NCBI GenBank assembly: GCA_902525575.1
Contig: CABZHU010000001.1
Span: 1 to 51,375 of the forward strand
Source: an uncultured Pelagibacteraceae bacterium
Lineage (GTDB): Bacteria > Pseudomonadota > Alphaproteobacteria > Pelagibacterales > AG-422-B15
Direction: 5' to 3'
Length of the DNA: 51,375 nt
The notes beneath the pieces are model-generated. The model had not been told where the DNA came from, made no database searches, and saw only the letters and a program-made list of their open reading frames with translations. Below, one piece after another: positions 1 to 9,630 of the stretch; within the stretch, counting starts at the first letter, position 1, and every line of letters starts with the position of its first letter. The translations under genes and the position numbers were made by a program.

Positions 1-663
1 AAAAAAGCTAGAAGAAATATTAGTACTTGTTGGTGACTCTATGAGTTTAAGAATTGGTATGGCAGAAGAAATTAAAATTACTGGAATTGATAGTAAAATA
101 GAAAGCTTTGCAGCTTCAATTCTATTTAAACCAATTATCCTTGAACCTGAATACACAACTCCCGCTCTACTTGCCCCAGGTATAATCGCCAGTATTTGGA
201 AAAGACCAATGATGAGAGCATTTTTTATTGATAATCTTTCAATGCTTTTATTGTTGGCATTAGTGTAACTATCAGAATAATAGAGAAGAAGTCCAAAAAT
301 TATTGTTGCTAGTCCAACAATTTTTATATTCCTTAAAATATCAGCATAACCTGTAAGAAAAAGTAAGCCTCCAACAATCACAACAGGCAATGTTCCAACA
401 ATGAGACAGAAAGCTAAATTTTTCTCATCATTACTTAATTTGATGCTGAATGGTAAAAGCAGAAAAACTAATACTTTAATATCATTTCTAAAATAGATGA
501 TGACAGCCAAAAGAGAGCCCAAATGCAGACTTACATCCAACATCAGACTTTCGGGAATACTCATTATTTCAGCGGCAATTAATAAATGTCCGGAACTTGA
601 AATTGGCAAAAACTCTGTAATACCCTGAATAATTCCTAATAGTAGTATTGGTAAAAAAGCCAT
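1..663 (-). CDS. uppP: Undecaprenyl-diphosphatase UppP/BacA, C-terminus cut by window edge
   Basis: Integral membrane enzyme that dephosphorylates undecaprenyl diphosphate to recycle the lipid carrier for peptidoglycan and surface polysaccharide. Reading the minus strand from the ATG at 663 gives 221 open codons running off the left edge. The family's first signature is near the N-terminus (GITEFLPISSSGHL) and the second is further on (AIIPGASRAG). Hydrophobic segments lie between them. Family members are about 260-270 residues, so roughly 40-50 residues are missing here. The second signature reads SRAG where the textbook form is SRSG, followed by VVYSGSR; this may be a lineage variant. It is transcribed divergently from gltD across a 126-bp gap. 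The identification is firm; the C-terminus cannot be judged. Confidence 0.93.
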   Translation of the reverse strand, partial: MAFLPILLLGIIQGITEFLPISSSGHLLIAAEIMSIPESLMLDVSLHLGSLLAVIIYFRNDIKVLVFLLLPFSIKLSNDEKNLAFCLIVGTLPVVIVGGLLFLTGYADILRNIKIVGLATIIFGLLLYYSDSYTNANNKSIERLSIKNALIIGLFQILAIIPGASRAGVVYSGSRIIGLNRIEAAKLSILLSIPVILISSAIPILKLIESPTSTNISSSFF

Positions 664-717
664 AAGAATTAAAAAAATACTGTTTTACGCCATTTAGGCA
701 AGAAAAACTTAAACTGT

Positions 718-732
718 GTCATACTATATGAC
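718..732. promoter_or_regulatory. Inverted repeat in the uppP-gltD divergent promoter region
   Basis: GTCATA-CTA-TATGAC is a perfect 6-bp inverted repeat with a 3-nt spacer, in the AT-rich 126-bp gap (664-789) between two divergent genes. It shares the element TGTCAT with the larger inverted repeat at 788-810. Its size and place suit an operator for a dimeric regulator of gltD-gltB or of both genes. The regulator is not known, and AT-rich DNA yields such repeats by chance. Confidence 0.4.
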
Positions 733-787
733 TATTATTATATATTTTAAATGTTATAAAAAGTTTAACTAAATGAGAGGAATCTAA

Positions 788-810
788 ATATGTCATTCAT
801 TGTGACATAT
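788..810 (+). promoter_or_regulatory. 8-bp inverted repeat over the apparent gltD start codon
   Basis: ATATGTCA (788-795) and TGACATAT (803-810) are perfect inverted arms around a 7-nt spacer. The arms contain the ATG at 790. As DNA this could be an operator (TGTCA-N7-TGACA). As RNA it would fold into an 8-bp hairpin that hides the first AUG. Either way it bears on where gltD really starts (790 or 820). Confidence 0.45.
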
Positions 811-2259
811 GTAGACGTTATGCTTAAATTTACCAATTTAAATCAAGAATACCCTGAAAAAAGGTCCTCAGAAAATAGAAAAAAAGATTTTGGGGAGATT
901 TACGAGAACTTTATAAAGAACAGAGCTAAAGAGCAGTCAAGTCGTTGTTCTCAGTGCGGGGTTCCTTACTGCACTGTCCATTGTCCCTTGCATAATCATA
1001 TTCCTGATTGGCTTAAGCTTGCGGCGGAGGACCGACTTGAAGAGGCTTACCAAATATCTTCGAGCACAAATAATATGCCAGAGATATGTGGAAGAATTTG
1101 CCCGCAAGATCGATTATGTGAAGGAAACTGTGTTATTGAGCAATCAGGTCATGGTTCAGTCACTATTGGGTCAGTTGAAAAATATCTAACTGACAATGCG
1201 TTCGAAAAGGGATGGATTAAACCGATCAAAGTTCCTGAGTACTTAGAAAAAGAAAATAGCATTGGTATCATTGGTGCGGGTCCCGCAGGTCTTGCTGCCG
1301 CTGAGGAATTAAGAAAAAGGGGTTACAAAATTGATGTATATGATCGTTATGACCGCGCTGGAGGTTTACTGATTTATGGAATCCCGAATTTTAAACTGGA
1401 AAAAGATATTGTTCAAAGAAGAATGAAATACCTTGAGGACTCAAATATTAAGATTCATCTAAATACTGAAATTGGAAAAGATATTCATTTTTTAGATCTT
1501 CAAAAAAAACATGACGCTGTATTAATTGCAACGGGCGTCTATAAAGCGAGAGAAATTTCCCTAGAAGGCGATGCATCCGAAGTAGTTCCTGCTTTGGATT
1601 TTCTAACTGCATCAAACCGAAAAGGCTTGGGAGATAGCGTAGAGGCTTTTGATAATGGATTGCTCAACGCCAAAGGTAAGAATGTAGTTGTAATTGGTGG
1701 AGGAGATACAGCTATGGACTGCGTAAGAACAGCTATTAGACAGGAGGCAAAATCCGTTAAGTGTCTTTACCGAAGAGATAAAGAGAACATGCCTGGCTCG
1801 GCCAGAGAAGTTAACAATGCTGAGGAAGAAGGCGTAGAATTTTTATGGCAATCTCTCCCAAAAAAAATTGAAAGAAATAATAATGGTAGTCTCTTAAATT
1901 GTATAAAAATGAAGTTAAGTGAACCAGAGTCCGATGGTAGAAGAATACCTCAAGAGATAGCAGGTTCTGATTTTGAATTAGAGACCGATTTAGTAATTGC
2001 TGCTCTGGGTTTTTCTCCTGAAAATTTGCCAAAAATGTTTGAAGTCGAAGAACTTCCGGTCACTAAATGGGGTACGGTTCGTGTAGGATTTAATACCATG
2101 ATGACCAGTCTTGAGGGTGTGTTTGCTGCAGGAGATATTGTTAGAGGAGCTTCCCTGGTAGTTTGGGGAATCAGAGACGGACGAGATGTAGCAAACTCTA
2201 TTCATCATTATATTGAAGAAAAAAATAATGCAAAAAATTTAAACACTAAAGCATCATGA
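790..2259 (+). CDS. gltD: Glutamate synthase (NADPH) small subunit
   Basis: Supplies electrons from NAD(P)H to the large subunit in ammonia assimilation. The N-terminal part carries the two cysteine clusters for [4Fe-4S] centres (CSQCGVPYCTVHCP and CGRICPQDRLCEGNC). A first dinucleotide fold (GIIGAGPAGLAAAEELR) and a second one (VVIGGGDTAMDC) follow, and the C-terminal FAD motif is GVFAAGDI. Its 489 residues match the family. A GAGAGG element at 775-780 supports the ATG at 790. Similarity to typical GltD N-termini, however, begins around the ATG at 820 (MLKF), and an inverted repeat covers 790, so the start is open. The last four bases overlap gltB (ATGA), indicating translational coupling. 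Confidence 0.95.
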   Translation: MSFIVTYVDVMLKFTNLNQEYPEKRSSENRKKDFGEIYENFIKNRAKEQSSRCSQCGVPYCTVHCPLHNHIPDWLKLAAEDRLEEAYQISSSTNNMPEICGRICPQDRLCEGNCVIEQSGHGSVTIGSVEKYLTDNAFEKGWIKPIKVPEYLEKENSIGIIGAGPAGLAAAEELRKRGYKIDVYDRYDRAGGLLIYGIPNFKLEKDIVQRRMKYLEDSNIKIHLNTEIGKDIHFLDLQKKHDAVLIATGVYKAREISLEGDASEVVPALDFLTASNRKGLGDSVEAFDNGLLNAKGKNVVVIGGGDTAMDCVRTAIRQEAKSVKCLYRRDKENMPGSAREVNNAEEEGVEFLWQSLPKKIERNNNGSLLNCIKMKLSEPESDGRRIPQEIAGSDFELETDLVIAALGFSPENLPKMFEVEELPVTKWGTVRVGFNTMMTSLEGVFAAGDIVRGASLVVWGIRDGRDVANSIHHYIEEKNNAKNLNTKAS

Positions 2260-5200
2260 CAAATGAATTAAAAAGATATTTAAAAAATAAAAAAAATTTA
2301 GAGGACGCCTTTCTATATAATCAGGGACATGAACATGACTCTTGTGGCGTAGGTTTTGTAGCATCTACAGATGGCAAACAAAGACGTGAGGTTGTCCAAG
2401 GTGGTATTGATGCCCTCAAGGCTGTATGGCATCGAGGTGCCGTTGATGCTGATGGAAAGACTGGTGACGGAGCAGGCATACTTACTCAGATTCCTTATAA
2501 TTTTTTTGACGATGAGATAGCTAAGACAGGCCATGAAAAAAGAGATGAAACTCTCGGTATTGGCATGATGTTTCTTCCAAGGAATGATTATGCCGCACTA
2601 GAAAAATGTAGAACAATTATTGAGTCCGAACTGCTAGATCATGGATATTACATCTATGGTTGGAGACAGGTTCCAATAAATAACAGTGTAATTGGGGAAA
2701 AAGCAAACTCTACTCGTCCTGAGATTGAACAGGTCATGTTCGTAAATAACATAGAAAGAGATAAAGACTTTGATTTTGCAAAAGAGTTGTATCTTGTGAG
2801 AAGAAGACTTGAAAAAAGAATAGCTAAGCAGCAAATTAATGGTTTCTATGTTTGCTCATTAAGTTTCGAGTCAATTATCTACAAAGGGCTTTTCTTAGCC
2901 GAACAACTATCAATTTTTTATCCTGATTTAGCGAATGAAGAATTTATTTCATCTTTTGCCGTATTTCATCAAAGGTACTCAACAAATACTTTTCCGTCTT
3001 GGGGTTTAGCTCAGCCTTTTAGGCTGTTAGCTCATAACGGTGAGATTAATACAATATCAGGAAATACTAACTGGATGAGGAATCACCAAACAAGAATTAC
3101 CACTGAAATATTTGGAGATGACAGTGAGCAAGTTAAACCAATTATTGAAAAAAACGTTTCAGACTCATCGGCCTTAGACGCAGCTTTTGAGCTGTATGTA
3201 AGAGCGGGAAGATCAGTTCCTCTTGTAAAAACTCTTTTAATACCGGAAGCCTGGTCAAAAAGAAGCGAGCTTATGCCAATTGAGCATAGGAATATGTATG
3301 AATTTTCAAACGCTATTGTTGAACCTTGGGATGGTCCTGCTGCAATAGCAGCAGTTGATGGAAATTGGATCATTGGAGGTATGGACAGAAATGGATTACG
3401 GCCTATGAGATACTCAATTTCCCGAGATAATCTTATATATGTAGGTTCTGAAACAGGGATGGTGACAGTCGATGAATCTAAAATAATAGAAAAAGGTAAA
3501 CTAGGACCAGGTGAAATTATAGGTATCAATCTTAAAGAAGGTAAAATATTTAGAGATCATGAAATGAAGGAACGATTGGCATCTGAAGCGCCATATGAAG
3601 AGTATGTCAAAAAAATAATACGATTAGATAAACGAGTTAAAATTTCTAAAGAATCAACGGTTACTGATCAAGCTAAGTTAAGAAAGAAAATGATTGCTGC
3701 TGGGTATACCATGGAGGAACTTGAACTCATCCTGCACCCAATGGTTTCGGATGCGAAAGAATCTACTGGCAGCATGGGCGATGATACGCCAATAGCAGTA
3801 TTGTCGGATAAGTACAGACCATTGTCACACTTTTTTAGACAAAAATTTAGCCAAGTTACAAATCCTCCCATCGACAGCCTAAGAGAGCAAAGTAGAATGA
3901 GTTTAAAAACGAGATTTGGAAATCTTCAGGATATTTTGAGTCCAAATCCATATGAAGAAAATGTTTTTGTAATAGATAGTCCATTTATTACTAATGGCTT
4001 TTTTAAAAAAATTTCATCACGCGGTCAACAGACAACAACAAATATTGATTGTACTGTAGAAAAAAAGTCATTTGACTTAAAAAAAGAAATTAAGCGTATT
4101 CAGTTAGAAGCTGAAACTGCAGTACTAAGTGGAAAGTCTCACATAGTCTTATCAGATATTAATGCCGATGAAGAAAAAATTGCATTACCATTAATTCTCA
4201 TTACTGCTGCAGTACATACAGATCTTACTCGAAAAGGAATAAGATCATTTGTCTCGTTACATGTCAGATCTTCAGAATGCATTGATACTCATTACTTCGC
4301 TGTATTAATTGGCGTTGGGGCAACAACTGTAAATCCTTATTTGGCGCAAGACTGTATCCATGAGAGGCACCAGAAAGGGCTATTTGGTTACATGTCCTAT
4401 GAAGAATGTGTTGATCGATATAAAAAAGCCATTGATCAAGGACTCCTAAAAGTAATGTCGAAGCTGGGTATATCTGTTATTAGTGCCTATAGAGGTGGTT
4501 TTAATTTTGAAGCAGTTGGTCTTAGCCGTTCTACGGTAAATGAATATTTCCTTGGTGTGCAAAGCCGAATGTCGGGAATAGGCCTTACTGGAATTGAGAA
4601 AAAACTTATTGAACTACATGATTACGCTTATTCAGATACCGTTCAAACACTTCCTATAGGTGGAATATATCGATATCGAAGTGGAGGAGAAACACATGCT
4701 TATGAAGGTAAATTAATACACCTTCTTCAAACATCAGTAGCCGAGGACTCTTATGATATGTATAAAAAGTACTCAAGCTCAATGGGGAATTTTGCGCCAA
4801 TCAATATAAGAGACCTTCTTGAGTTTAAAGAAGTAGAAAATGGTTTAGATCTTTCTGAAGTTGAGTCCATAACATCAATTAGAAAAAGGTTTGGAACAGG
4901 AAGCATGTCCCATGGCGCTTTGTCAAAAGAAGCCCATGAAACACTCGCGATTGCAATGAATAGAATTGGAGGAGCGTCTTGCTCTGGTGAAGGTGGCGAG
5001 TCAATTGAACGATCATATCCACTTGAGAACGGGGATAGTGCAAACTCAAGAGTTAAACAAGTAGCCTCTGCAAGGTTTGGGGTGACTACAGAATATCTTA
5101 ACAATTGTGAAGAAATTGAAATTAAGATTGCACAAGGGGCAAAGCCTGGTGAGGGAGGTCAATTACCAGGGTTTAAAGTCACAGCGGAAATTGCTAAATT

Positions 5201-6776
5201 AAGACATTCAACTCAAGGAGTAACATTAATTAGTCCTCCTCCGCACCACGATATCTACTCGATTGAGGATCTTGCACAACTTATTTATGACTTGAAACAA
5301 GTAAACCCAAATGCAAGAGTATGTGTAAAATTAGTTGCTTCTTCTGGCATAGGAACAATTGCTGCAGGTGTTGCTAAGGCAAAAGCTGATGTAATTCTTA
5401 TTTCTGGTCACAATGGGGGCACTGGAGCGAGCCCACAAACAAGCATTAAATATGCAGGCATTCCATGGGAAATGGGCCTGACGGAAGTAAATCAGGTTCT
5501 GACATTAAATGGCTTGCGTCAGAACGTAGTACTCCGAACAGATGGTGGAATTAAGACTGGTCGAGATGTAGTAATCGCTGCGATGATGGGAGCTGAAGAG
5601 TTTGGAGTTGGCACAACTTCTTTAGTGGCTATGGGATGTATTATGGTCAGACAATGTCATTCAAACACATGCCCAGTAGGTGTTTGTACGCAAGATGATG
5701 ATTTGAGAGCGAGATTTTCAGGTAGCCCAGAAAAAGTGGTTAATCTGTTTAGCTTTATAGCAGAAGAGGTCAGAGAAATTTTAGCTGACTTAGGTGTGAA
5801 AAGTTTAAATGATGTTATTGGAAGAACAGATTTATTGTATCAAATATCAAGGGGATCAACTCATTTAGATGATTTAGATTTGAATTCACTTTTAATTCAA
5901 GCTGAGAAGGATCCTGATGTTGAGTACTTCAATCACTCTACAATTAATGACGTAGGCTCTACTCTTGATGAAAAAATTGTTCAAGATGCCTCGAAATTTT
6001 TACAGACCGGACAGAAAACTGAATTAAATTATCCAATTAAAAATACTGATAGAGCGGTAGGTACTAGATTATCATCAACTATTTACCGAACATTCAAAAA
6101 CACTGAAGTTAATAAGGAGCACTTGACTATCAATCTCACAGGATCAGCTGGACAATCACTTGGCGCTTTTGGAATTAAAGGATTAAAAATAAATCTCTTT
6201 GGGGACTCAAACGACTATGTTGGAAAAGGTTTATCAGGAGCTACAATTTCAATTAGGCCTCACAAAAAAAGTTCTTTGATTTGTAACGAAAATACAATCA
6301 TTGGAAATACCGTACTTTATGGTGCAACGTCTGGCGAATTATATGCTGCCGGTGAGGCGGGTGAAAGGTTTGCTGTTAGAAACTCAGGTGCAACAACTGT
6401 AGTGGAAGGATGTGGTTCAAATGGATGCGAATACATGACTGGTGGTACTGTTGTAATATTAGGAAAAACAGGAGACAATTTTGGGGCCGGAATGACTGGT
6501 GGCATGGCATTTATATATGATGAGGATCAAAATTTTAATTTAAGAGTAAATCCAGACACTTTAATCTTTGATACAATTTCCTCGGATTATTGGACAAATG
6601 AGCTTTACCAAATTATTCTTAATCACCATCAAAATACATTAAGTTTGCATGCCAAAAATATATTAGATAACTGGGAAACAGAAAAATTAAAATTCATTCA
6701 CGTATGTCCGAAAGAGATAGCCAACATATTAGTTCAACCTCTGGGTTTCGAAAAAAAATTGAAGCTGGTCAATTAA
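2256..6776 (+). CDS. gltB: Glutamate synthase (NADPH) large subunit
   Basis: Makes two glutamates from glutamine and 2-oxoglutarate; it is the catalytic partner of GltD encoded just upstream. The 1506 residues show the full bacterial architecture. A 29-residue propeptide precedes the nucleophilic Cys30 (HDSCGVGFVA) of the class II glutaminase domain, which contains HNGEINT. A central domain follows, then the FMN-binding synthase barrel (ISGHNGGTGASP). The 3Fe-4S cysteines lie in RQCHSNTCPVGVC, and the C-terminal domain is the glycine-rich GXGXG beta-helix. Nothing is truncated. It overlaps gltD by 4 nt and the predicted queG start by 73 nt. Confidence 0.98.
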   Translation: MTNELKRYLKNKKNLEDAFLYNQGHEHDSCGVGFVASTDGKQRREVVQGGIDALKAVWHRGAVDADGKTGDGAGILTQIPYNFFDDEIAKTGHEKRDETLGIGMMFLPRNDYAALEKCRTIIESELLDHGYYIYGWRQVPINNSVIGEKANSTRPEIEQVMFVNNIERDKDFDFAKELYLVRRRLEKRIAKQQINGFYVCSLSFESIIYKGLFLAEQLSIFYPDLANEEFISSFAVFHQRYSTNTFPSWGLAQPFRLLAHNGEINTISGNTNWMRNHQTRITTEIFGDDSEQVKPIIEKNVSDSSALDAAFELYVRAGRSVPLVKTLLIPEAWSKRSELMPIEHRNMYEFSNAIVEPWDGPAAIAAVDGNWIIGGMDRNGLRPMRYSISRDNLIYVGSETGMVTVDESKIIEKGKLGPGEIIGINLKEGKIFRDHEMKERLASEAPYEEYVKKIIRLDKRVKISKESTVTDQAKLRKKMIAAGYTMEELELILHPMVSDAKESTGSMGDDTPIAVLSDKYRPLSHFFRQKFSQVTNPPIDSLREQSRMSLKTRFGNLQDILSPNPYEENVFVIDSPFITNGFFKKISSRGQQTTTNIDCTVEKKSFDLKKEIKRIQLEAETAVLSGKSHIVLSDINADEEKIALPLILITAAVHTDLTRKGIRSFVSLHVRSSECIDTHYFAVLIGVGATTVNPYLAQDCIHERHQKGLFGYMSYEECVDRYKKAIDQGLLKVMSKLGISVISAYRGGFNFEAVGLSRSTVNEYFLGVQSRMSGIGLTGIEKKLIELHDYAYSDTVQTLPIGGIYRYRSGGETHAYEGKLIHLLQTSVAEDSYDMYKKYSSSMGNFAPINIRDLLEFKEVENGLDLSEVESITSIRKRFGTGSMSHGALSKEAHETLAIAMNRIGGASCSGEGGESIERSYPLENGDSANSRVKQVASARFGVTTEYLNNCEEIEIKIAQGAKPGEGGQLPGFKVTAEIAKLRHSTQGVTLISPPPHHDIYSIEDLAQLIYDLKQVNPNARVCVKLVASSGIGTIAAGVAKAKADVILISGHNGGTGASPQTSIKYAGIPWEMGLTEVNQVLTLNGLRQNVVLRTDGGIKTGRDVVIAAMMGAEEFGVGTTSLVAMGCIMVRQCHSNTCPVGVCTQDDDLRARFSGSPEKVVNLFSFIAEEVREILADLGVKSLNDVIGRTDLLYQISRGSTHLDDLDLNSLLIQAEKDPDVEYFNHSTINDVGSTLDEKIVQDASKFLQTGQKTELNYPIKNTDRAVGTRLSSTIYRTFKNTEVNKEHLTINLTGSAGQSLGAFGIKGLKINLFGDSNDYVGKGLSGATISIRPHKKSSLICNENTIIGNTVLYGATSGELYAAGEAGERFAVRNSGATTVVEGCGSNGCEYMTGGTVVILGKTGDNFGAGMTGGMAFIYDEDQNFNLRVNPDTLIFDTISSDYWTNELYQIILNHHQNTLSLHAKNILDNWETEKLKFIHVCPKEIANILVQPLGFEKKLKLVN

Positions 6777-7888
6777 TTACAGAGAGCAATTATAAAAAAC
6801 TAGATCAATTAATTAAAGAAAATGGTTTTGATGTTTTTGGAGTTATACCAGTAAGCTCTAAATTAGATTTTAAAAAACAGCTTAATGAATTTTTAGATAA
6901 CAACCATCACGGTGATATGAAATGGATGTATGAAAGATCACATCTGAGATCAAATCCAAAATCACTTTGGGACAAAGCAAAATCAATAATAGTACTTGGA
7001 GTAAATTATCATTTTAATTGCAATTCACTTGAGCTTTTATCACATAAGGAAAAAGGAATTGTGTCAGTATATTCAAGAAATAACGACTATCATAAAATTA
7101 TCAAAAAAAACTTAAAATATTTATCAGTACAAATTTCAGATTTGTATGATTGTGATTATAAATACTTCATTGATACAGCGCCAGTAATGGAAAAACCTAT
7201 AGGTATGTTAGGAGGAATTGGTTGGCAAGGAAAGCACACAAATCTAGTTTCAAAAGACTTTGGATCATGGCTCTTCCTCTCAACAATATTTGTTGATAAA
7301 GAAATTATATTTTCAGAACCTGAGGTAAATCATTGTGGCTCCTGTTCGGATTGTATAGACATATGTCCTACTGGGGCAATAATTGAACCTTATAAGCTGG
7401 ATGCGAGAAAATGTATTTCCTATCTCACCATAGAACATAAAGGTAAAATAGATAAAAATTTGAGGTCTCTAATAGGAAATAGAATTTATGGGTGTGATGA
7501 CTGTTTAGCTGTGTGCCCGTGGAATAAATTTGCCAAATTATCCAATGAAAAAAATTTTCATCCAAAAGCAGAACTAATAGAACCTGATCTCAAATCCTTT
7601 ATCAAACTTGATAATTCACAATTTAGAGAGAAATTTAGTGGATCAAGTATAAAAAGGATCGGAAGGGATCGATTTATTAGAAATGTATTGATTGCGGTGG
7701 GAAATAGTAAAAATAAGGTTTTTATTGAGGATGTAAAAGACCTTCTTCATGATGAATCAAGCTTAGTTAGGTCAATGGCCGTGTGGGCTCTTAAACAAAT
7801 AGCAGATACTCATGATTTCAATAATTTCAGAAAAGAGCATATATCTTTAGAGGTAGATAAAGATGTTAAATCAGAATGGTTAGATTAG
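6704..7888 (+). CDS. queG: Epoxyqueuosine reductase QueG
   Basis: Catalyses the last step of queuosine tRNA modification, reducing epoxyqueuosine with cobalamin and two [4Fe-4S] clusters. Both ferredoxin-like cysteine sets are present: CGSCSDCIDICP followed by a lone Cys in ARKCISY, and CDDCLAVCPW. The family motif GRDRFIRNVLIA and a short HEAT-like C-terminal segment follow. The reading frame has no ATG, GTG or TTG between 6704 and the codon near residue 72, so the ATG at 6704 is the only ordinary start. That start lies 73 nt inside gltB and lacks a good ribosome binding site. The conserved part begins about 30 residues in, so a rare start codon after the gltB stop is possible. Confidence 0.93.
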   Translation: MSERDSQHISSTSGFRKKIEAGQLITESNYKKLDQLIKENGFDVFGVIPVSSKLDFKKQLNEFLDNNHHGDMKWMYERSHLRSNPKSLWDKAKSIIVLGVNYHFNCNSLELLSHKEKGIVSVYSRNNDYHKIIKKNLKYLSVQISDLYDCDYKYFIDTAPVMEKPIGMLGGIGWQGKHTNLVSKDFGSWLFLSTIFVDKEIIFSEPEVNHCGSCSDCIDICPTGAIIEPYKLDARKCISYLTIEHKGKIDKNLRSLIGNRIYGCDDCLAVCPWNKFAKLSNEKNFHPKAELIEPDLKSFIKLDNSQFREKFSGSSIKRIGRDRFIRNVLIAVGNSKNKVFIEDVKDLLHDESSLVRSMAVWALKQIADTHDFNNFRKEHISLEVDKDVKSEWLD

Positions 7889-7892
7889 CATC

Positions 7893-8735
7893 ATGATCTT
7901 TATCTATGGATATGGTTATACTTCTCAACACTTGTGTAAGCTATTAATTAGTAACAAAATAATTGCAACTTCTCGGAATTTTGAAAAGAAAAAATCAATC
8001 AATGATAATGTTGATCTTATTGCACCGAGTGAAACAAATTTAATAATAAAAGAATACAGTGATAAAATAACCCATCTATTGATTTCAGTCCCACCCAGTG
8101 ATGATGGGGATCTTTTTTTAAACAATTTCAATAAAGATTTACAATCTCTTAAAAATTTAAAGTGGGTTGGATATTTATCAGCTACAAGTGTGTATGGAGA
8201 TCATAAAGGTGAATTTGTAAATGAGAACTCTGAACTTCTTACAAAGTTCACTAGAGGTATCAATAGAAAACTTGCTGAAGATCAATGGATTGATATTTCA
8301 AATAAATATAATCTTCCTCTTCATATATTCAGGATTGCAGGCATATATGGACCGCAAAGAAGCATTATAGATAGAATAAGTTCAGGAAATTTTATTAATG
8401 TAATTAAAGATAATCATTTTTTTTCGAGAATTTATATTGATGACTTGGTAAATATAATTAATGCTTCAATGAATAAACCAAATCCCATAAGTATTTACAA
8501 TGTTGCTGATGATCTACCATCATCTTTGAGTGATGTTGTTAGATATATATCTGAGAAAACAGGAATAATAATTGATCGAGAAGTGCAATACTCTGAATTA
8601 AGTAAAGATGAAAAAAGAGAAAGTTTCTTCACTGAAAATAAAAAGGTTAATAATAATCTAATAAAGGAGGAATTAGGTGTAATACTAAAGTACCCAACAT
8701 ATATTGAAGGCTATAATAAAATTATTAATTGTTAA
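7893..8735 (+). CDS. NAD(P)-dependent epimerase/dehydratase-like protein (YeeZ type)
   Basis: Short-chain dehydrogenase/reductase fold protein of 280 residues. The N-terminus has a compact dinucleotide-binding turn (IYGYGYTSQHL). A Ser/Thr-rich strand leads to SATSVYGDHKGE, where Tyr and Lys sit four apart as in the SDR active site. FRIAGIYGPQR and RIYIDDLVNII are typical of extended-SDR sugar-epimerase relatives such as E. coli YeeZ. It starts 4 nt after queG and probably shares its transcript. The substrate is unknown; the glycosyltransferases lie 1.7 kb away and need not be linked. The fold is certain, the reaction is not. Confidence 0.75.
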   Translation: MIFIYGYGYTSQHLCKLLISNKIIATSRNFEKKKSINDNVDLIAPSETNLIIKEYSDKITHLLISVPPSDDGDLFLNNFNKDLQSLKNLKWVGYLSATSVYGDHKGEFVNENSELLTKFTRGINRKLAEDQWIDISNKYNLPLHIFRIAGIYGPQRSIIDRISSGNFINVIKDNHFFSRIYIDDLVNIINASMNKPNPISIYNVADDLPSSLSDVVRYISEKTGIIIDREVQYSELSKDEKRESFFTENKKVNNNLIKEELGVILKYPTYIEGYNKIINC

Positions 8736-8739
8736 TTTC

Positions 8740-9630
8740 TTAAATTGCAGAATTTGTTTCAACTTGTAAACGGCTTATTGCAATACCTATCACGACTAAA
8801 ATAACCCCAATTAATAGTGAAAATTTCAAAGGTTCATTCATCAAAGCCCACCCGTAAAATATCCCAAAAACAGGTATTAAATAAGCAACTTGCATCATGA
8901 AAGTGGTGCCTGCAGAGCGAATTAAAACTTGCCTTAAGCTAAAAGCTAAACCCGTAGGAATAATTCCCAAATAAATCACTGCAGTTATTGCTGCAGTGTT
9001 TACTTCATAACTCATTGGCTGTGCATAAATGAACATAAACGGAATAAGCCATATGCTTCCCCACGCTAGCGTATTCATTGTTACCATGTCGGACGGCAAG
9101 TCCGAGACTTTTCTGATAATTAAATTTGATACCACATATGAACAACCTGCAAGATATATAGCAAGGGCACCAATAAAACTTGACATATCTGTAACAAAAA
9201 CCTGCACGCCTACAGCAAATACGACTCCTGAAAAGCCTATAATTGTTCCAATTGTTTTTCTCAAATTGAGTTTTTCATCTTCAGTAAAGTAGTGAGCGAG
9301 TACAAGAGCTAAGAAAGGATTAGCAGACATGATTATCACTCCAATATTACTTGGCAGCGACATAAGCCCATATGGAATTAATGTAAATGGTATTGCTGCA
9401 TTAAATAATCCTATGATTGCATAAGTAAATGAATTTTCTTGAAAGAGTTCTAACTTTCCTGAACGAAAAAGAACAGCCAATAATAATATTAAAGCACCAA
9501 TAAATGTTCTAAAAAAACCAACTTCAATTGGGTTAAACATTAAATTACAAAATTTTATTGCAACAAATGATGCGCCCCATACAGCACCAAGAAAGATTAG
9601 AAGAAAATAATTATTTAATGTGGAATTCAC
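8740..9630 (-). CDS. EamA/DMT-family transporter
   Basis: Inner-membrane permease of the drug/metabolite transporter superfamily. Its 296 residues form about ten hydrophobic segments in two EamA repeats. The N-terminal hallmark (FLGAVWGASFVAIKF) and the second-repeat hallmark (YLAGCSYVVSNLIIRKV) are clear. The substrate cannot be read from the sequence; relatives export amino acids or other small metabolites. Its start overlaps the stop of the upstream hydrolase by 4 nt (ATGA), so the two are translationally coupled. It is convergent with the YeeZ-like gene. Confidence 0.88.
   Translation of the reverse strand: MNSTLNNYFLLIFLGAVWGASFVAIKFCNLMFNPIEVGFFRTFIGALILLLAVLFRSGKLELFQENSFTYAIIGLFNAAIPFTLIPYGLMSLPSNIGVIIMSANPFLALVLAHYFTEDEKLNLRKTIGTIIGFSGVVFAVGVQVFVTDMSSFIGALAIYLAGCSYVVSNLIIRKVSDLPSDMVTMNTLAWGSIWLIPFMFIYAQPMSYEVNTAAITAVIYLGIIPTGLAFSLRQVLIRSAGTTFMMQVAYLIPVFGIFYGWALMNEPLKFSLLIGVILVVIGIAISRLQVETNSAI

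Noticed and set aside
41-268. Plus-strand reading frame of 75 codons at the left edge
   Set aside because: It lies antisense to the uppP coding frame, which carries clear family signatures; the plus frame has none.
3083-3529. Long minus-strand frame of 148 codons inside gltB
   Set aside because: Antisense to the glutaminase/central region of GltB; no domain, no ribosome binding site, composition of a shadow.
4751-5104. Minus-strand frame of 117 codons inside gltB
   Set aside because: Mirror of the conserved FMN domain; no independent features.
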